From Plecoglossus altivelis (taxonomy: Eukaryota; Chordata; Actinopteri; Osmeriformes; Plecoglossidae): a stretch of 64,000 bases of DNA. Numbering within the stretch: the stretch's first letter is position 1; the number at the start of each line of letters is the position of its first letter. Shown here piece by piece: positions 50,701 to 62,547 of the stretch. Location of the stretch: positions 12,230,918 through 12,294,917 of the forward strand of contig BROE01000007.1 of the NCBI GenBank assembly GCA_036571765.1, in the 5' to 3' direction. The notes under the pieces were generated by a model. That model saw nothing but the letters and a program-made list of their open reading frames with translations, had not been told where the DNA came from and did not search any database. The position numbers and the translations under genes are program-made.

Positions 50701-53700
50701 GATGTTTTGCACATAACAGCCACTGGGTTACCACATGAAAAGTACTGTTTGGCTTTCCCCTTTCCAAAACCTGACTTTAATAACAATACATAAATCCTAT
50801 ATTCTTCATGGACAGCGCATTTTTCCTACTTGTCTTTGTCATGCAGCTTTTTCGTTTCGATTCCAGACTGCTACTTTGGAAACACTTTTATCAAATGGAG
50901 TCCAGGTTTACCAAGGAAGACTCGGCAGATCAACAGCACAGTTATTTCCCCACTCTAACCACCCGCCTGACATTAATGGGTTTGGCATTGTCATTCTCCC
51001 CAAGCCTCATGTTTGTCATTGAAGTTCACTGTCGATGTTCTTCATTAGATGGAAAATGTACAAGACTGTATTCTGTACAGGCCGTAAATTATCTTTGTGT
51101 GGTGTTTGTTCAACCCTGCATGCGTAGCGCAGCTCGAGGTCTGCTAGTAGGATTGCGGCCATCTGGTTTGTTCGTGCTGGTCTTTCTGTTTCTGTGTGTG
51201 GATGTGGGTATTTGAGTCTTGCCTAGAATGGCTGGACACGCTGACATGTAATGTCTGGTGTATGTTGAAGGTGGATGTTTCCGAAAAGAAGTGTGTGGGG
51301 GGGATGATTTCTGTCCTATTTGATGGGTCATGTTTGTTAAAGCACCAACAACTACAAACAAACTACAGGATTTTAGGGAAATCAGTTCATTGAGAAATGT
51401 ATTTTCAGAAAGTGGAGGATCGCAAAATAGTCTACATAGAAGCTTTCATTTTGACATTTTAGGTCCCAACCCAGGGTCATTTCAAGCCACATAATTTTGA
51501 TTTCTTGCAATTTTCAAGTAGTTTTTTCTAATTCTGATTTTATGATATCGGAACTACGTCCATGTGTAAATTGAGGTATTTTCAAAGGTATCAGATATTC
51601 ATTGACAGTGTTTTAGCAAGCGAACACATGATCATCCTAAATGTGGTCTTTGAGCTAATCATAAGCACGCTAAACTACTTATTGAAGAACGAGCAAAATT
51701 GAATCTATTAAGGGGAGGGCAGCGCATTTTTCAATTGTGTCTCTCGCAGAATACAGTGCTAGGTGTGCTAATTACCCATGTAAGCACAAACAGCCTCTGC
51801 TGCTGAACAAGCAAGATATTAAACAAACTCTCCGGGCGCAGACAATATTATTTTCAATAGCCGTTTTAAGAATGTCTCACAACTTCGTTTTTTATGGGAT
51901 TAATAAAACAAGATAACAAGCATGTGAAAATAATCTGGAGCCCTGGTATCAAATCCAATAAAGTCTAATTATAAACAGGGATAATAAAAGAGGTCATGCC
52001 ACAGCTTGTCACGTAAAGGTAGCTGGCTATCACGCCAGAGAGGAGGCATTTCTAGGACCACCCAGTAGCTTCCAGAAAAGCCTTCCTCTCCAAACCAATA
52101 CTGACATATTGTGTGAAAACAAATCTTATGCGGGCAGAAGCAGGTTAAACAGAAGTTAGCTGGAATAACTTTGGGTTTCCTCACATTTGATGTTTTCTTT
52201 TCAGCCATGTAGGCTTTCAAGGGACCGTTGTCATAACAGTTAGCGGTAGCATGTTGTGCAGAAATGGTCACGGTATAAAATGGTCGTGGCTGTGCTTGTG
52301 ATATATAACTGCTACATGCTAACAAATGTCCCTTTGGTAATGTAGCAATATTGAATATTTCTGCTGAGAAGGCTGCCTAAAACAACAGGGTGGAACTTAT
52401 CTCTCACATTTGAAAATGAAAAGACAATGTGAAAACACAGGACCTTAGATTATGATGAAGATAAATAACCTATTTTGTAATTTTCTTCATGCAGTCTTTA
52501 AGAAGTTGCCGAATGTAACCTTGTGATGTAAAAAATATCAGGTTATTCAGCCAAGGCCACAATCCAGATGCCTCTGTTGATAGTTAATCCATCAAAAGTA
52601 TATGAAAATTGATGACATAATGTAGCAAAGTGTAGCAGTGTGTTTAGCGGCATTAGCGGACGTGAGCAGTTTGAACCTAACCTTTCCTTTTATGGCAAGT
52701 CGAACTTGTATGGTATCTGTTGACAGCATCCACTACTATGCGCATTTATTGTAGTACTGTGCATAATTTGCTGGCATTTTTTTAACCTGCTGTCATATTT
52801 AAGCAGTTCTACGAAGTTACTGCATCCTTCCTGTCTGTCTCTGTGTTATTATCGCTTAACTGCATGTCTCTGCCAGAAATCACATGTAAACAAAGGGAAA
52901 AAATCGTTGACAGACCACATCTAAGGTGGAATTAAAACATTTGTTTCCCTCTTTTGAAGAAGAACTTTAGTTCATTTTTTTTACCTCGTCTATTTTCCTA
53001 TCTGCCATTCACTTTAGAGAGTCAAAAACCCAGGGATCCAGCAGGAGGTTCCGACGGCCATCTTGCTCCAGTCCTGACATGACGGTTTCTTTATAAACAT
53101 CAGGCCTGTGTTTGGCGAGGCCCTGCAGGAGCGACAAGGCGCTGTAAAACAACAGAGCAGGAGGAGATGAAACGAGCAACAACACCACGGGCAAAGGCGC
53201 TTGGAAGAGGATCTGAAGGCCATTCATTCCTCAGCCCATTCTCTCTCAATATTTCCCAATAATTAGCGCTGCGCCACAGATGTGCGTTTCTCTCCTCCCC
53301 CTCCTGCCCTCTTCCCTGGTCTCCCCCCTCTTCCCTCCACCCGCTCTCCTTTTTTTTTCCTCAGGGATGTGAGTGTGGAGTATTAAGGACGAGAAGTTAA
53401 GAGGAGCATCATGTGCTTTCCATTTGATAAAGTCATTAAAAAAGTGGACAAAGATGAAAGTGGAAAAGACTTACATGGGAGGATAAAAAGGACTGTGGAG
53501 AATTAACATGAGATCCTTTTTGCTGTTCGGAAACTGAGTTCAGTTTTGAGACTCTCTCATGAACTTTAACATATGGGCCGAACCCAGAATGTCGGGTGAG
53601 TATGGGACTTAACCCTCTGGTATTTTGTCTTAATAAACTTGAGGGGATAAATTAGTCCAAGTGTCAAACGTTTCAAAGGCCACTGACACCTTTATTTAGT

Positions 53701-53902
53701 GAAACGATGTGAAAGGCACTACACCACTGAATCACGTCCCCTGAAAGATAAGTATTCACTTAAGAAATGTCAGAAGATAGAAATGTAATGCTTTGCTGAT
53801 TTATTGCACTTTGGAGTTGAAAGTATTCTTTTGCTTCGAAAAAGAACTACAGTTTTTCACACATTCCTTTTTGAGGACGTTTTAGAAGCTTCACCTGTGG
53901 GC

Positions 53903-53994
53903 GGGATGCAGTGTAACTGTTCTCTGGGATGCAGTGTAACTGTTCTCTGGGATGCAGTGTAACTGTTCTCTGGGATGCAGTGTAACTGTTCTCT
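53903..53994. repeat. perfect 23-bp tandem repeat, 4 copies
   Basis: Four identical copies of a 23-bp unit beginning GGGATGCAGTGTAACTGTTC, at 53903, 53926, 53949 and 53972. Perfect identity suggests recent expansion. It is intergenic between sost and dusp3. Confidence 0.98.
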
Positions 53995-54104
53995 GCCTGC
54001 TGCAGTTTCTGTCCTGTTTCTGTCCTTTACACACATACAGATTTCTACACGTACTAAATGAGAAAACCACTGCTGTGTATCGCTGAATTAGATGTTACTT
54101 AATC

Positions 54105-54260
54105 ACACTTTGCCTATATATACATACTTACTCATATTGTGTGGATATATATTGTATATAGGTTATATATGTACATGTATATATACTAGTTATATACAGT
54201 ATATACACACCTGTTTATAGACATTTATATACGTTGACATAAATGGTATATATACCCACA
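54105..54260. repeat. TA-rich simple sequence
   Basis: Repeated TATATA, TACATA and GTATAT motifs without a fixed period. Confidence 0.8.
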
Positions 54261-54346
54261 ACATGCATACACATACTCTCTTGGGTACACAAACACAAAT
54301 ACAGTACATACACTTCTGTGTACATCCGTACACACTCTCTAAAGTT

Positions 54347-54379
54347 CACACAGACAGACACACACACACACACACACAC
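54347..54379. repeat. (CA)n microsatellite
   Basis: A CACAGACAGA lead-in followed by a pure CA run. Confidence 0.96.
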
Positions 54380-55441
54380 CCTGATTCTACAGCTCAAGGG
54401 TCGGACAGCGGGGAGGAGACCCCTGCTGTTAGGGGTCCACATGGGACCCCACAGCTGGCATGCAGTCATTGCATAGAAAGAACAGGGGACAGTTCTGCAG
54501 TATCAAAGCCAGTTTGCCAGTCTTTTCAAAGACCTTCCCGACACGGGCAACCCAGAACCAGATGTCATGTCTCTCCATGCGAAGCCAAAAAAAGAGCATG
54601 TGCATCCAAATGCATAGATGTGAGTGTGTATTTGCATGCGAGAGGAAGTCTGAGATGTAGTCTGAGATGCCCAGAGAAGGGAGGGAAGAGAGAGCGTGGA
54701 GCTCTGGTGAAATTCTTCAGAGCAGTTTGTCTCCATCTCATGGCCAGCACACACAGCGCAGAGACGAACACACAACGAAAAGGATGAGGATCTTCAGTCC
54801 CCAATATTAAAGCAATCCATCTGCCAAGAAAAAGCAAAAGAACGTCTCCTTTATGACTGCGTTGGTTTTCCCAAGTGTAAATGTATGGGATACAGTATGG
54901 AGACACTTGAGTGACTGTTTCTAGCAAGGGTTCCTCCTAGACCAGTTTGATCCAGACTCTTCGGGTTGGGCCACAGGATTTATCTAAGTCTTCAAGCTGT
55001 TCTTCTTTGTTGTTGTGGTTTTTTGGAAAAATAATTATGTTTGGTTTGAAAAATACATTCTTCCACTCTGTTGTAATCAAGGCCCATCTGACCAGACTAG
55101 GACTTGCAACGGAAGAATTCTGGGGTAATAGGCGATTGTCATGCAAAGTACACGGCTGCACGGTAAAATATGAGCCCTTCTCATGACTGGGTCTGCTCAG
55201 GAAACCAAAGCATTGTGGGATATCACAATAATGACCATATTAAAATGAGCCACTAAGTTTACAGGTGATTGATGGGGCAGAGAGAGTGGAGAACAGAGAA
55301 ACTGGCGATTTAACCGTGTGTTTGTTACGTCAAACAGAAATCTGTTTGTGTGTGTGTGTCTGGATAATACATCAACACAACCACTCAAGTACCGGACAGT
55401 AAACACGCTCTTTCTCAGCTCAGGTTAACATCTTTTAGCCA

Positions 55442-55447
55442 TTTATT
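55442..55447 (-). terminator. dusp3: candidate dusp3 polyadenylation signal (AATAAA)
   Basis: This is the first AATAAA I find in the sense direction after the dusp3 stop; the next 4.1 kb downstream of the stop has none. Mammalian DUSP3 also has a multi-kilobase 3' UTR, so a UTR spanning about 55430-59606 is plausible. It is unproven without transcripts. Confidence 0.35.
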
Positions 55448-58400
55448 GTATAACATATGAAAGAAACAACTTTTTCAAAGGTAAAAAAAAGAACATTGCA
55501 AGTTTAAAATCAAGTGCACTTCCACAAACAGTGTCACCTCCTGAGGGGCGCTGTCCCACCTACTGTGTGAAGTGAATAACACAAATCCCCAATCCATCCC
55601 ATCCATTTTCAGTGTAAGGCTTTTGGTGGGATGCTGTGTCATTCCTGTTGTGACGTGTCATCCTTCTCCCTCTTCTCCAGCAGTCCCAAACACTGGCGTG
55701 AGAAAGGACCCCCCCCTACCGCTGGATGACCCCCCTCCCCCTCCCCGACCCTTTCCCGCACGCCGTATCAACACGTAACGTTACCCCCACGGAGGTGTGT
55801 CCTCAGTGACATCAATACAACATAAATGGAACGTTGAGAGAACGTCGGTTGGTGACCGACAGAGGGGATGGGCATAGGCAGTGGAGTGATTTGTGCTCTA
55901 TCTCCCACTGGCGCCTAAACGGAGGTGGCACGGTCGTCATGGGAACGTGTTTGACATCCCGTCGGTGACAGCGGACGAGGGTCCACGTGGGGAGTTATGG
56001 GAAAGAGGCCTTTTGCGGGAGGTCTCTAGGTTTTTGAGGGTTGTACAAGAACTAGAACAAGAGCAGCATTCGTTGGCACGGCAGAGAAAGCAAAAGCAGA
56101 CTGGACAACTGACTTCATACAGTTGAGTCATCTGATGCACATGTCTTACCCAACATTCAATGTCCTTGCCCAAAACAAACAAACTGAAAAAACGTGTTGC
56201 AGCGTATATTACTAGTGGGCTGATGAAAATATCTAGTAAATGGCATCATTTCGTCGAATGATTCACAATAGCCACAGTGCATGTAACTTACCCAGTATAT
56301 AGCATTACACAATACAGCAGGGTCACAATTGACATTCTTGACAATACAGCACATACCAAAAACATAACCACAACATAATGTGTTGAGACCTTAATACAAC
56401 GTATCCTTTGGATAAACCATCAAATAACATCCCAAAGAACGACATAGTCTTGCCTTATGCACAGCTATTGTTTCACAATACTGACAAATGTGGATCAAGG
56501 GCTGCTGAAAACGTATCTAACAAGGACTCAAAATAGCAACGTAATCAAATCATTTGTGCGGACCACTGGTATCATGACTTCAGCAGGTGGCAGTATTTCT
56601 CAACGTATGACAGGATGAGCGTACGGATCGATGGTGCTCAACAACTCTGCTCCGTGTTTTCTCTTCCTGATCCCTTGTGTAGTCTAAAAGTAACCTTACA
56701 CGTGGAACTCGGGTACTAACAAAGTTCCCCCGTGCGCCGCTTCTATGGGTGTGACTGTAGGCAGTTAATGCTTTAAAAGTAATACCCTCATCTTGAACCA
56801 TTTGGAAGGTATTATACATACAAAGGTACTGTAAATCAAGTTAGAAAAAAAACGTCTTAAAATTCATTTGTTGCTTTTTGTGTTTTGGTAAAATGATAAC
56901 TCCCACATTTGACACAAATATCACAGAAAAAACAAACCAGTGTTGGGTGGCGAAGCCAGTTTAAAACTTTAAAAAAGACCTATTGAACAGTAGGTTGCAG
57001 AGAAGATAGTCTTGGCGCCATGGTTTGTTTGTGGGATGGTATTGGATTTTCCCTCTGTGACTAAAGTTGTTAGTTTGAGGGTTCTTCCAATCCCAGATGT
57101 TGGGATTACAAAGGAATGTTTACTGACAGGTTCAGATTATACGTTTCCATCTGCCTTCTGTGTGCTGGTGGTGTGACCAGCGGTCGGGAGGGGTGACAGG
57201 ATTAGGACTGGTGTGCAGCGAACACAGAATGCAAGCGGTGAAAGCGGACGGCAATTTTCCACCTGTTGTGACTCACAGAATCAGTATCTTCCACTTACGA
57301 TACATCTACAATCCAACCTCTATTCTGTGACTTCGGTGATATTTTAAGTCTAAAGTCAAAAGGAACACGTAAAAGCTTCGCTAACGCTTATGGACTTTTG
57401 CAACCTGGGAAGAAAAGATGGAGGTGGATGGCGATGTTGACATGAAAGCTGTTTGCCAAGTGTAAAAGTTTGCAATGGTTTATAATATCTAACTACAGAA
57501 TGACACATAAGGACTAACACATGTACTTACAATACCTACACGTTATAGACACATTGCTGTTACATTCATATATGTCAACACTTAAATATGTATATACAGT
57601 ACATGTATATATTCATATGTATATAGACATGAAGAGGAATAGATAGTGTTGTATGTCACAATGTAACCTAGTTTCCTAGTGTCAGTCTCCGCTATTTGGA
57701 GAATGGGAGCTTGGCTCGTTTTGTGGATGCGCACGGACGAGCCCTTAAGCGTCGTGGTGTGAGCGCTACGAGGACGGACTCGGGGATGAGGCGGGGCGAG
57801 CTACGCGCGCTGGCGCCCTCTTAGGGAAATCTAAAATGATCTACGCTGAGTGGCAGAGTTTCGCTCTCTCCTCGTTAGCAGGACTGGCTGATTTCAGGGC
57901 CGGCGGCTCAGTCTGAACATGGAGTCAAGACCCAGGAAGTAGAAGAAGAGTTAATATCTCTTAAGGATGTTGAAGGGGCAAACATCCTTTACGTGTGTAT
58001 ATGTCAAGTTCGCCAGTGGTGTTTTCAACACCAACGCGCGAGTCCTTTACAGTGCTAACTTACTAAATGAAGGTTCCAATCCAAGATAAGTTATAGTACA
58101 GATTGGACTACTAGCCATTATAGTATGTGTCTATGTAACATACAATACATACTTAATCATGTCCTGGGCATTCTCGTTGATATATCATAAACATAGTGGG
58201 ATGATTGACATATTGACATATACTGCAATGTACTATTACAGACAAACAGAAAAGCCTTGTCATTCGACCCTGCATCTGTGTATTCAGCCAGATGCTGTTC
58301 AGCGTCGGTACACACAGGAGCAAGGCAAGTGGACATGAGTAGGCCTAAGACAATCGACCGTGATGCTAGTGGACAGTCGGAACGATGATGCGTATCACGG

Positions 58401-59606
58401 GTGTTTGGCAGTGGATAACTGTCTGGCATGACAAGTGTGTCTTTGTGGATGGGGTGGAGGTGGGGAGACTCCCATGTAAATGCACTTGATCTGCTAGAAA
58501 AAGGGAGGAGGTTGCGGGATGAGGCGAAGAGAGAGGCTGCGTTGAGTTGGGGTGGTCTGGGACAGATGAGTGTGCATGCACAGGGGCACTAGTCGACTCG
58601 ATTGTGGGTTCGTTCAGTATGTCTGTAGGGGTGTGTGGGTCAGCGAAGGGCTGAAGTGTCCAAAGCTCAAGGGGGCATATTCCCTCTCTTCATGGAATGT
58701 TTAGATCTTCTTTCGTCATATAAAATTTGGCAGCAACTTTGACAGGAATCGCCATGATGCTTTTGATATCCCTACACGACTTCCTGTGTACTGCCTCCTC
58801 CTGATGTCTATGTCTTGGGAATAGGCCACACCTCCAAGGAGGAGCAGGGAAAGGTGTCCTTTTCTGCTTTGACGTTATTTAGTTATTTATATCAGACACT
58901 CTAAGGTGCAGGGCAGGAATGGCAGGGCAGAGGGAAACTATGGAATGGAACACTGGAATGGTTAACATCGCCTGGGGAAGCGTTAGTTGTGCTATAATCT
59001 AGGATTGAAACCACATTGTCGGCCTCGTTGCTCCAAAAGGGAAGCGAGGGAAAGTAAACTACACATGTGGTTAAGGGAATGCTTTACCATTTCAGGTCAA
59101 CACAGACACATGGGGGGGGGTTGCATCAGGGCATCTAGGGGTACAGACAGATGTCTGTCTGCGGGGAGTGAGAAGACAGGGAGATGGGACCAGAACAGGA
59201 ATGAGAGGAGAGGATTGTATTTGTAGAAGGCTCCAGTCTCTCCTTGCCTGCCCTCTCCTTCACTGTGTGAACAGCTGCATATCAGACAGATGTACCCTCA
59301 CAGATCTGCAGGGACAGGTGATGCTGAGAAGGATGGCAGATGTGTGTAGGGGTGCGTGCGTGTGTGGCACAGGAAGAGGAAGAGAGAGAAATAGAAGTTT
59401 GGGTTTGAAGAGTGTTTTTTGAACTTGAACTTTGAAACTTTGAAATGTATGTTTGAGTGTGTGTGTGTTGCAGTGCAGTGCAGTGGTGTGTCTGAGCATA
59501 CGCTGGTTTGGGTCGGTCAAGGTTGGCTCTTACGGGGGGAGGGGGGGGAGCAGAGACCTGTAGAAGGCAGAATGGAAGAAGGATGTGTGTCTCTCTCAGG
59601 CTGTTT
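55448..59606 (-). other. possible long dusp3 3' UTR region
   Basis: No open frame here resembles a known protein. The stretch is mostly AT-rich unique sequence, with TA-rich repeats near 57560-57635 and a CpG-dense patch at 57680-57910. It is assigned tentatively to the dusp3 3' UTR because of the missing AATAAA; the alternative is intergenic DNA. Confidence 0.35.
57560..57635. repeat. TA-rich simple sequence
   Basis: ATATGTATATACAGTACATGTATATA-like motifs, partly palindromic, in the presumed dusp3 3' UTR region. Confidence 0.75.
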
Positions 59607-59836
59607 TCATTTGGTCTTTAACTTGCCAACTTCTCCGTTCAGCCGGCCTTCCTTCGCCAGCTGCTCGTTGAGCTGGCACAACTGCCGCAGGAAGCCGTCG
59701 TTGGGACCGATCTCTCTCTTGTGCCTCACCGTGGCGACCGCCTGTCTGGCGGACATCCTGTGGCGCAGCATGAGGTAAGCGATGACCATCGTGGGGGAGC
59801 GGCTGTAGCCCTCCCGACAGTGGACGTACACCTTCC
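59607..59836 (-). CDS. dusp3: dusp3 (VHR dual-specificity phosphatase) last coding exon, catalytic loop
   Basis: Final coding exon of dusp3, with acceptor ttacccaacag and stop TGA at 59609-59607. It begins GKVYVHCREGYSRSPT, the HCxxGxxRS/T signature of cysteine phosphatases with nucleophile Cys and phosphate-binding Arg. It continues VIAYLMLR, which includes the tyrosine equivalent to human Tyr138. REIGPNDGFLRQLCQLNEQLAKEG then matches the human C-terminal helix almost residue for residue. After LAKEGRL the protein runs nine or so residues longer than human VHR (NGEVGKLKTK), a lysine-rich tail. The exon is in frame with the upstream exon, and no disruption is seen in either. Confidence 0.96.
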
Positions 59837-60404
59837 CTGTTGGGTAAAGATGAACACAGAACTAAGGCTGGTAAGACTAGACTGTTCTGCTTCCGCCGTT
59901 GGAGTAATTTGTGGTCTTGAAGGAAGCCATTTTGTATTTCTGGGGTCTTAGGGAGGAGAGGGAAGGAGGGATGGATTCAGGTAGGGGGGAAGGGAGGGCT
60001 CTGGAACATATGCTCAGTCCAAACCTGCCTAGCGAAGCATCTCCCCAGCCAGGAGATGCAAATCAAAGGTCTGAATGACCTCTACAACAGACAAGGCAAT
60101 GTCAACCGTCTACACTGCGCCTAAACAACGCCCTACTTTTTCGAGCAGCGCGCGCGCGCGTGCGTGTGCATGTGCGTGTACTTGCTGTGAGGCTATGTCT
60201 CCTTGTGAGTGTGTGAACTCTCCAACATTGTTTATGTACCGTGTGCGTGTATGTGTGTCTAACCCCAACCCTAACCTGTCTTACTCATACATTCATTATC
60301 GACCTGAACATGCCTCAGGAGACCTTCATGTTGCCAACTTCTCACCGTGGAGGCAATCCGCTCACACTCAGGTCAGATGTGCTGACACTGCAGCAAGCTT
60401 GAAA

Positions 60405-60640
60405 CCTGATGCCACTCCTCTCCCCATTACTCCTATCCACCCCCACACTCCTCCACCTGCCTCCTTTATTTTTCTACTACTCCCCTTCTCTCCTCCTGCT
60501 CCTGCTCCACTCTGCCCCCTCCTCTCCTCTCTCTTCTCTCCTTTTCCTCCACTCTGTCCCCTCCTCTCCTCTCCTCCTCTCCCTTGCTCCCTCCCCTCTC
60601 CCTCCTTCTCTATCCACCTCTCCTCTGCTCTGTTCAGGGA
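60405..60640. repeat. pyrimidine-rich block in dusp3 intron
   Basis: CTCCTCTCC-type sequence about 230 bp long. It generates long artefactual frames on both strands. Confidence 0.85.
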
Positions 60641-60779
60641 CTTTACTCTTCCATCGAGGTGACCTCTTCAATACCCAATCACCAAGGATCCTCCTGCAGA
60701 TCGATGCAGAGCCAACTGGATCTTCCTGGTAGATCCTCCCACGCATCAGTCAGACACATTAAAATACCCTCTAACTCAC

Positions 60780-60905
60780 CACCCCCCCCCCCACACACAC
60801 ACCCACTCACACATACACACACCCTCATCCACACACTCACTCACTCATGCATGTCACACACCCACAACCTTACACACCCCACATCCATTCCCCCACTCAC
60901 TCCCT
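60780..60905. repeat. poly(C)/CA-rich block in dusp3 intron
   Basis: A run of 11 C followed by irregular CACACA, CTCACA and CCCACA motifs. Confidence 0.85.
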
Positions 60906-60994
60906 TCTTATCTCCTTGAGTCTGTTCATTCCTCCTCTTCTCTTTATTCTCTCTGTCTCTCTCCGTCTGTCCCTCCCTATCCTTTCCCTTCTCT

Positions 60995-61333
60995 ACCACC
61001 CCTGACAGATGCCCTTTCCCACCCCTCTGGAGTCACTACCACCCCTGACAGATGCCCTTTCCCACCCCTCTGGAGTCTCTACAACCCCTGACAGATGCTC
61101 TTTCCCACTGCTCTGGAGTCTCTACCACCCCTGACAGATGCTCTTTCCCACCACTCTGGAGTCACTACCACCCCTGACAGATGCCCTTTCCCACTGCTCT
61201 GGAGTCTCTACCACCCCTGACAGATGCCCTTTACCATCCCTCTGGAGTCACTACCACCCCTGACAGATGCTCTTTCCCACCGCTCTGGAGTCACTACCAC
61301 CCCTGACAGATGCCCTTTCCCACTACTCTGGAG
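60995..61333. repeat. 43-bp minisatellite, about 7.9 copies
   Basis: The unit starts ACCACCCCTGACAGATGCCC and contains CTCTGGAGTC. Copies begin at 60995, 61038, 61081, 61124, 61167, 61210, 61253 and 61296, spaced exactly 43 bp apart. Copies differ by a few substitutions but no indels. It lies in the last intron of dusp3. Confidence 0.97.
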
Positions 61334-61484
61334 GAGGAGGGGGGGTCCTGAGATGTCAGGGGGCAGCTTGTTGACATGTTGCAGGCGGATGCAGCACACA
61401 CTGCAAGGGCGGTGATACGCTGCCAGAAGCTTCTCTGGAAAGATTAGTGTCCTCCTCCCTGTTGCCTGCTGTAGAAGTCGGTGC

Positions 61485-61620
61485 TGATTTACCGCGGAGC
61501 CGAGCCGTCGCAGCCAAATTGGTCGGGAATTAAGATGCTTTATAATTGCTCCTCAGAGTCAAAGATGACATTAAATCCATGCCATAAAACATAGAGTTCA
61601 AGGCACCAATTAAATGCATC
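61485..61620. promoter_or_regulatory. candidate conserved non-coding element in dusp3 intron
   Basis: Between a minisatellite and a tRNA-like fragment lies a clean unique stretch with GGAATTAAGATG, TTTATAATTGC, TGACATTAAATCC and CACCAATTAAATGC. Four homeodomain-type cores occur within 100 bp. Confidence 0.35.
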
Positions 61621-61892
61621 CCCTGGGTGTGTCAACACTCGGAGGAGGTTTGGGAGGAGAGTACCTCGTGCAGGGCTGAGCATATAGACCAGTGTTGTTA
61701 TTCTGCGGGGGCAGTGTCTGGAGGTTTGCGATGAGTTATCACGTTCTGGCTAAGGCGGAAAAAGTTATTTTCTTCCCCGAATCCTCCTTTTAGTTACTTG
61801 AAACTGTCCCTATTCGTTTAGCCCATACGCTGAACGTTAATTGTTGCCATTAAAGACACCTTTAGAAGTTCAGTGACTTCTAAAGGGAACGT

Positions 61893-61965
61893 TGGGTTGT
61901 GTCGGATTTGAACCAACAAGGTGTCTATCTGCGGCAATGCTCTGACAATAGGAAGCTGACCTGAG
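61893..61965 (-). repeat. tRNA-like fragment, probably a tRNA pseudogene or SINE head
   Basis: On the minus strand GGTTCAAATCC (61914-61904) is a perfect pol III B box, set in a 5-bp T-arm stem (GTTGG / CCGAC) with a 7-nt loop. It is followed by ACAACCCA. Upstream, CAGAGCATTG and GCAGAT resemble the D-arm and anticodon region of a tRNA(Cys)-like sequence. The anticodon stem does not pair well, the D-arm is shortened, and no matching 5' acceptor strand is seen, so it is not a functional tRNA gene. Confidence 0.4.
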
Positions 61966-62547
61966 ATGGAGATCTGACGGAGGAATGTGGAACAGGGCTC
62001 AGGAGTGTGTCAGATTTAGCCTGAGACGCTGCCAGATTCAGGTCTAACGCTTCCTGTTTGCTCCATTCAGACGGAGAAACGATGACATGGCAATTGCATC
62101 ACTAAAGCATGTCTTGTGTCTGACGCCCTGAAGGAACTGGCATTTCAGCGTACCATCTTTTGTGCGTCAGAAAAGGAGCTTTTGAATGTTTAAATACCCT
62201 CGCTGTTATTGTGCCATCTTTTATGACCACTATGTGTACTGACACAGTATCACACTGTCTTTTTTTAACACTGATAATCAGATTGGCCAAATAAAGACAG
62301 ACTGCAAGGAAAATCTACAATCGTTCATTCACCTCGAGTTAGTTCCAGGTACTCTGTATGATTATTCGATTAACGGGCCTTGAATTTATCATGAGAGGAA
62401 CTTGAACCCAAGATTCATCTCTAGGCTAGATCAAAAGCTGACACTCCTTGTATCCCTCAGAGACTTTGGATGAAGGTTTGACAGGACAGGAACGAGGTCG
62501 GGAACGTGGCTGCGGTCACACCGCCAACGGTGCGACGTCCGACTCAC

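Larger units (their letters stand above)
47703..55441. other. intergenic region between sost promoter and dusp3 3' end
   Basis: No coding exon recognised on either strand. It holds the sost upstream region, a perfect 4 x 23-bp tandem repeat (53903-53994), a TA-rich stretch (54110-54260) and a CA repeat (54347-54379). The rest is unique AT-rich sequence in which I see nothing definite. Sost upstream regulatory elements could lie here. Confidence 0.7.
59837..62547 (-). other. dusp3: dusp3 last intron
   Basis: About 2.7 kb between the two dusp3 coding exons, phase 1, with a gtgagt donor and a cccaacag acceptor. It holds a pyrimidine-rich block (about 60405-60640), a poly(C)/CA-rich block (60780-60905), a 43-bp minisatellite (60995-61333), a non-repetitive AT-rich stretch that may be conserved (61485-61620), and a hairpin beside a tRNA-like fragment (61859-61965). 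These are listed separately. No other exon is visible. Confidence 0.85.

Noticed and set aside
50808..51215. 135-aa hydrophobic plus-strand frame
   Set aside because: No start context or homology that I can recognise; irregular composition typical of AT-rich DNA.
54263..54787. 174-aa plus-strand frame
   Set aside because: Begins in a CA repeat and has no recognisable domain or splice support.
60258..60277. AACCCCAACCCTAACC telomere-like stretch
   Set aside because: Too short and imperfect.
60075..60662. 195-aa plus-strand frame in the dusp3 intron
   Set aside because: Low-complexity proline/serine/leucine reading of pyrimidine-rich sequence, antisense to the gene.
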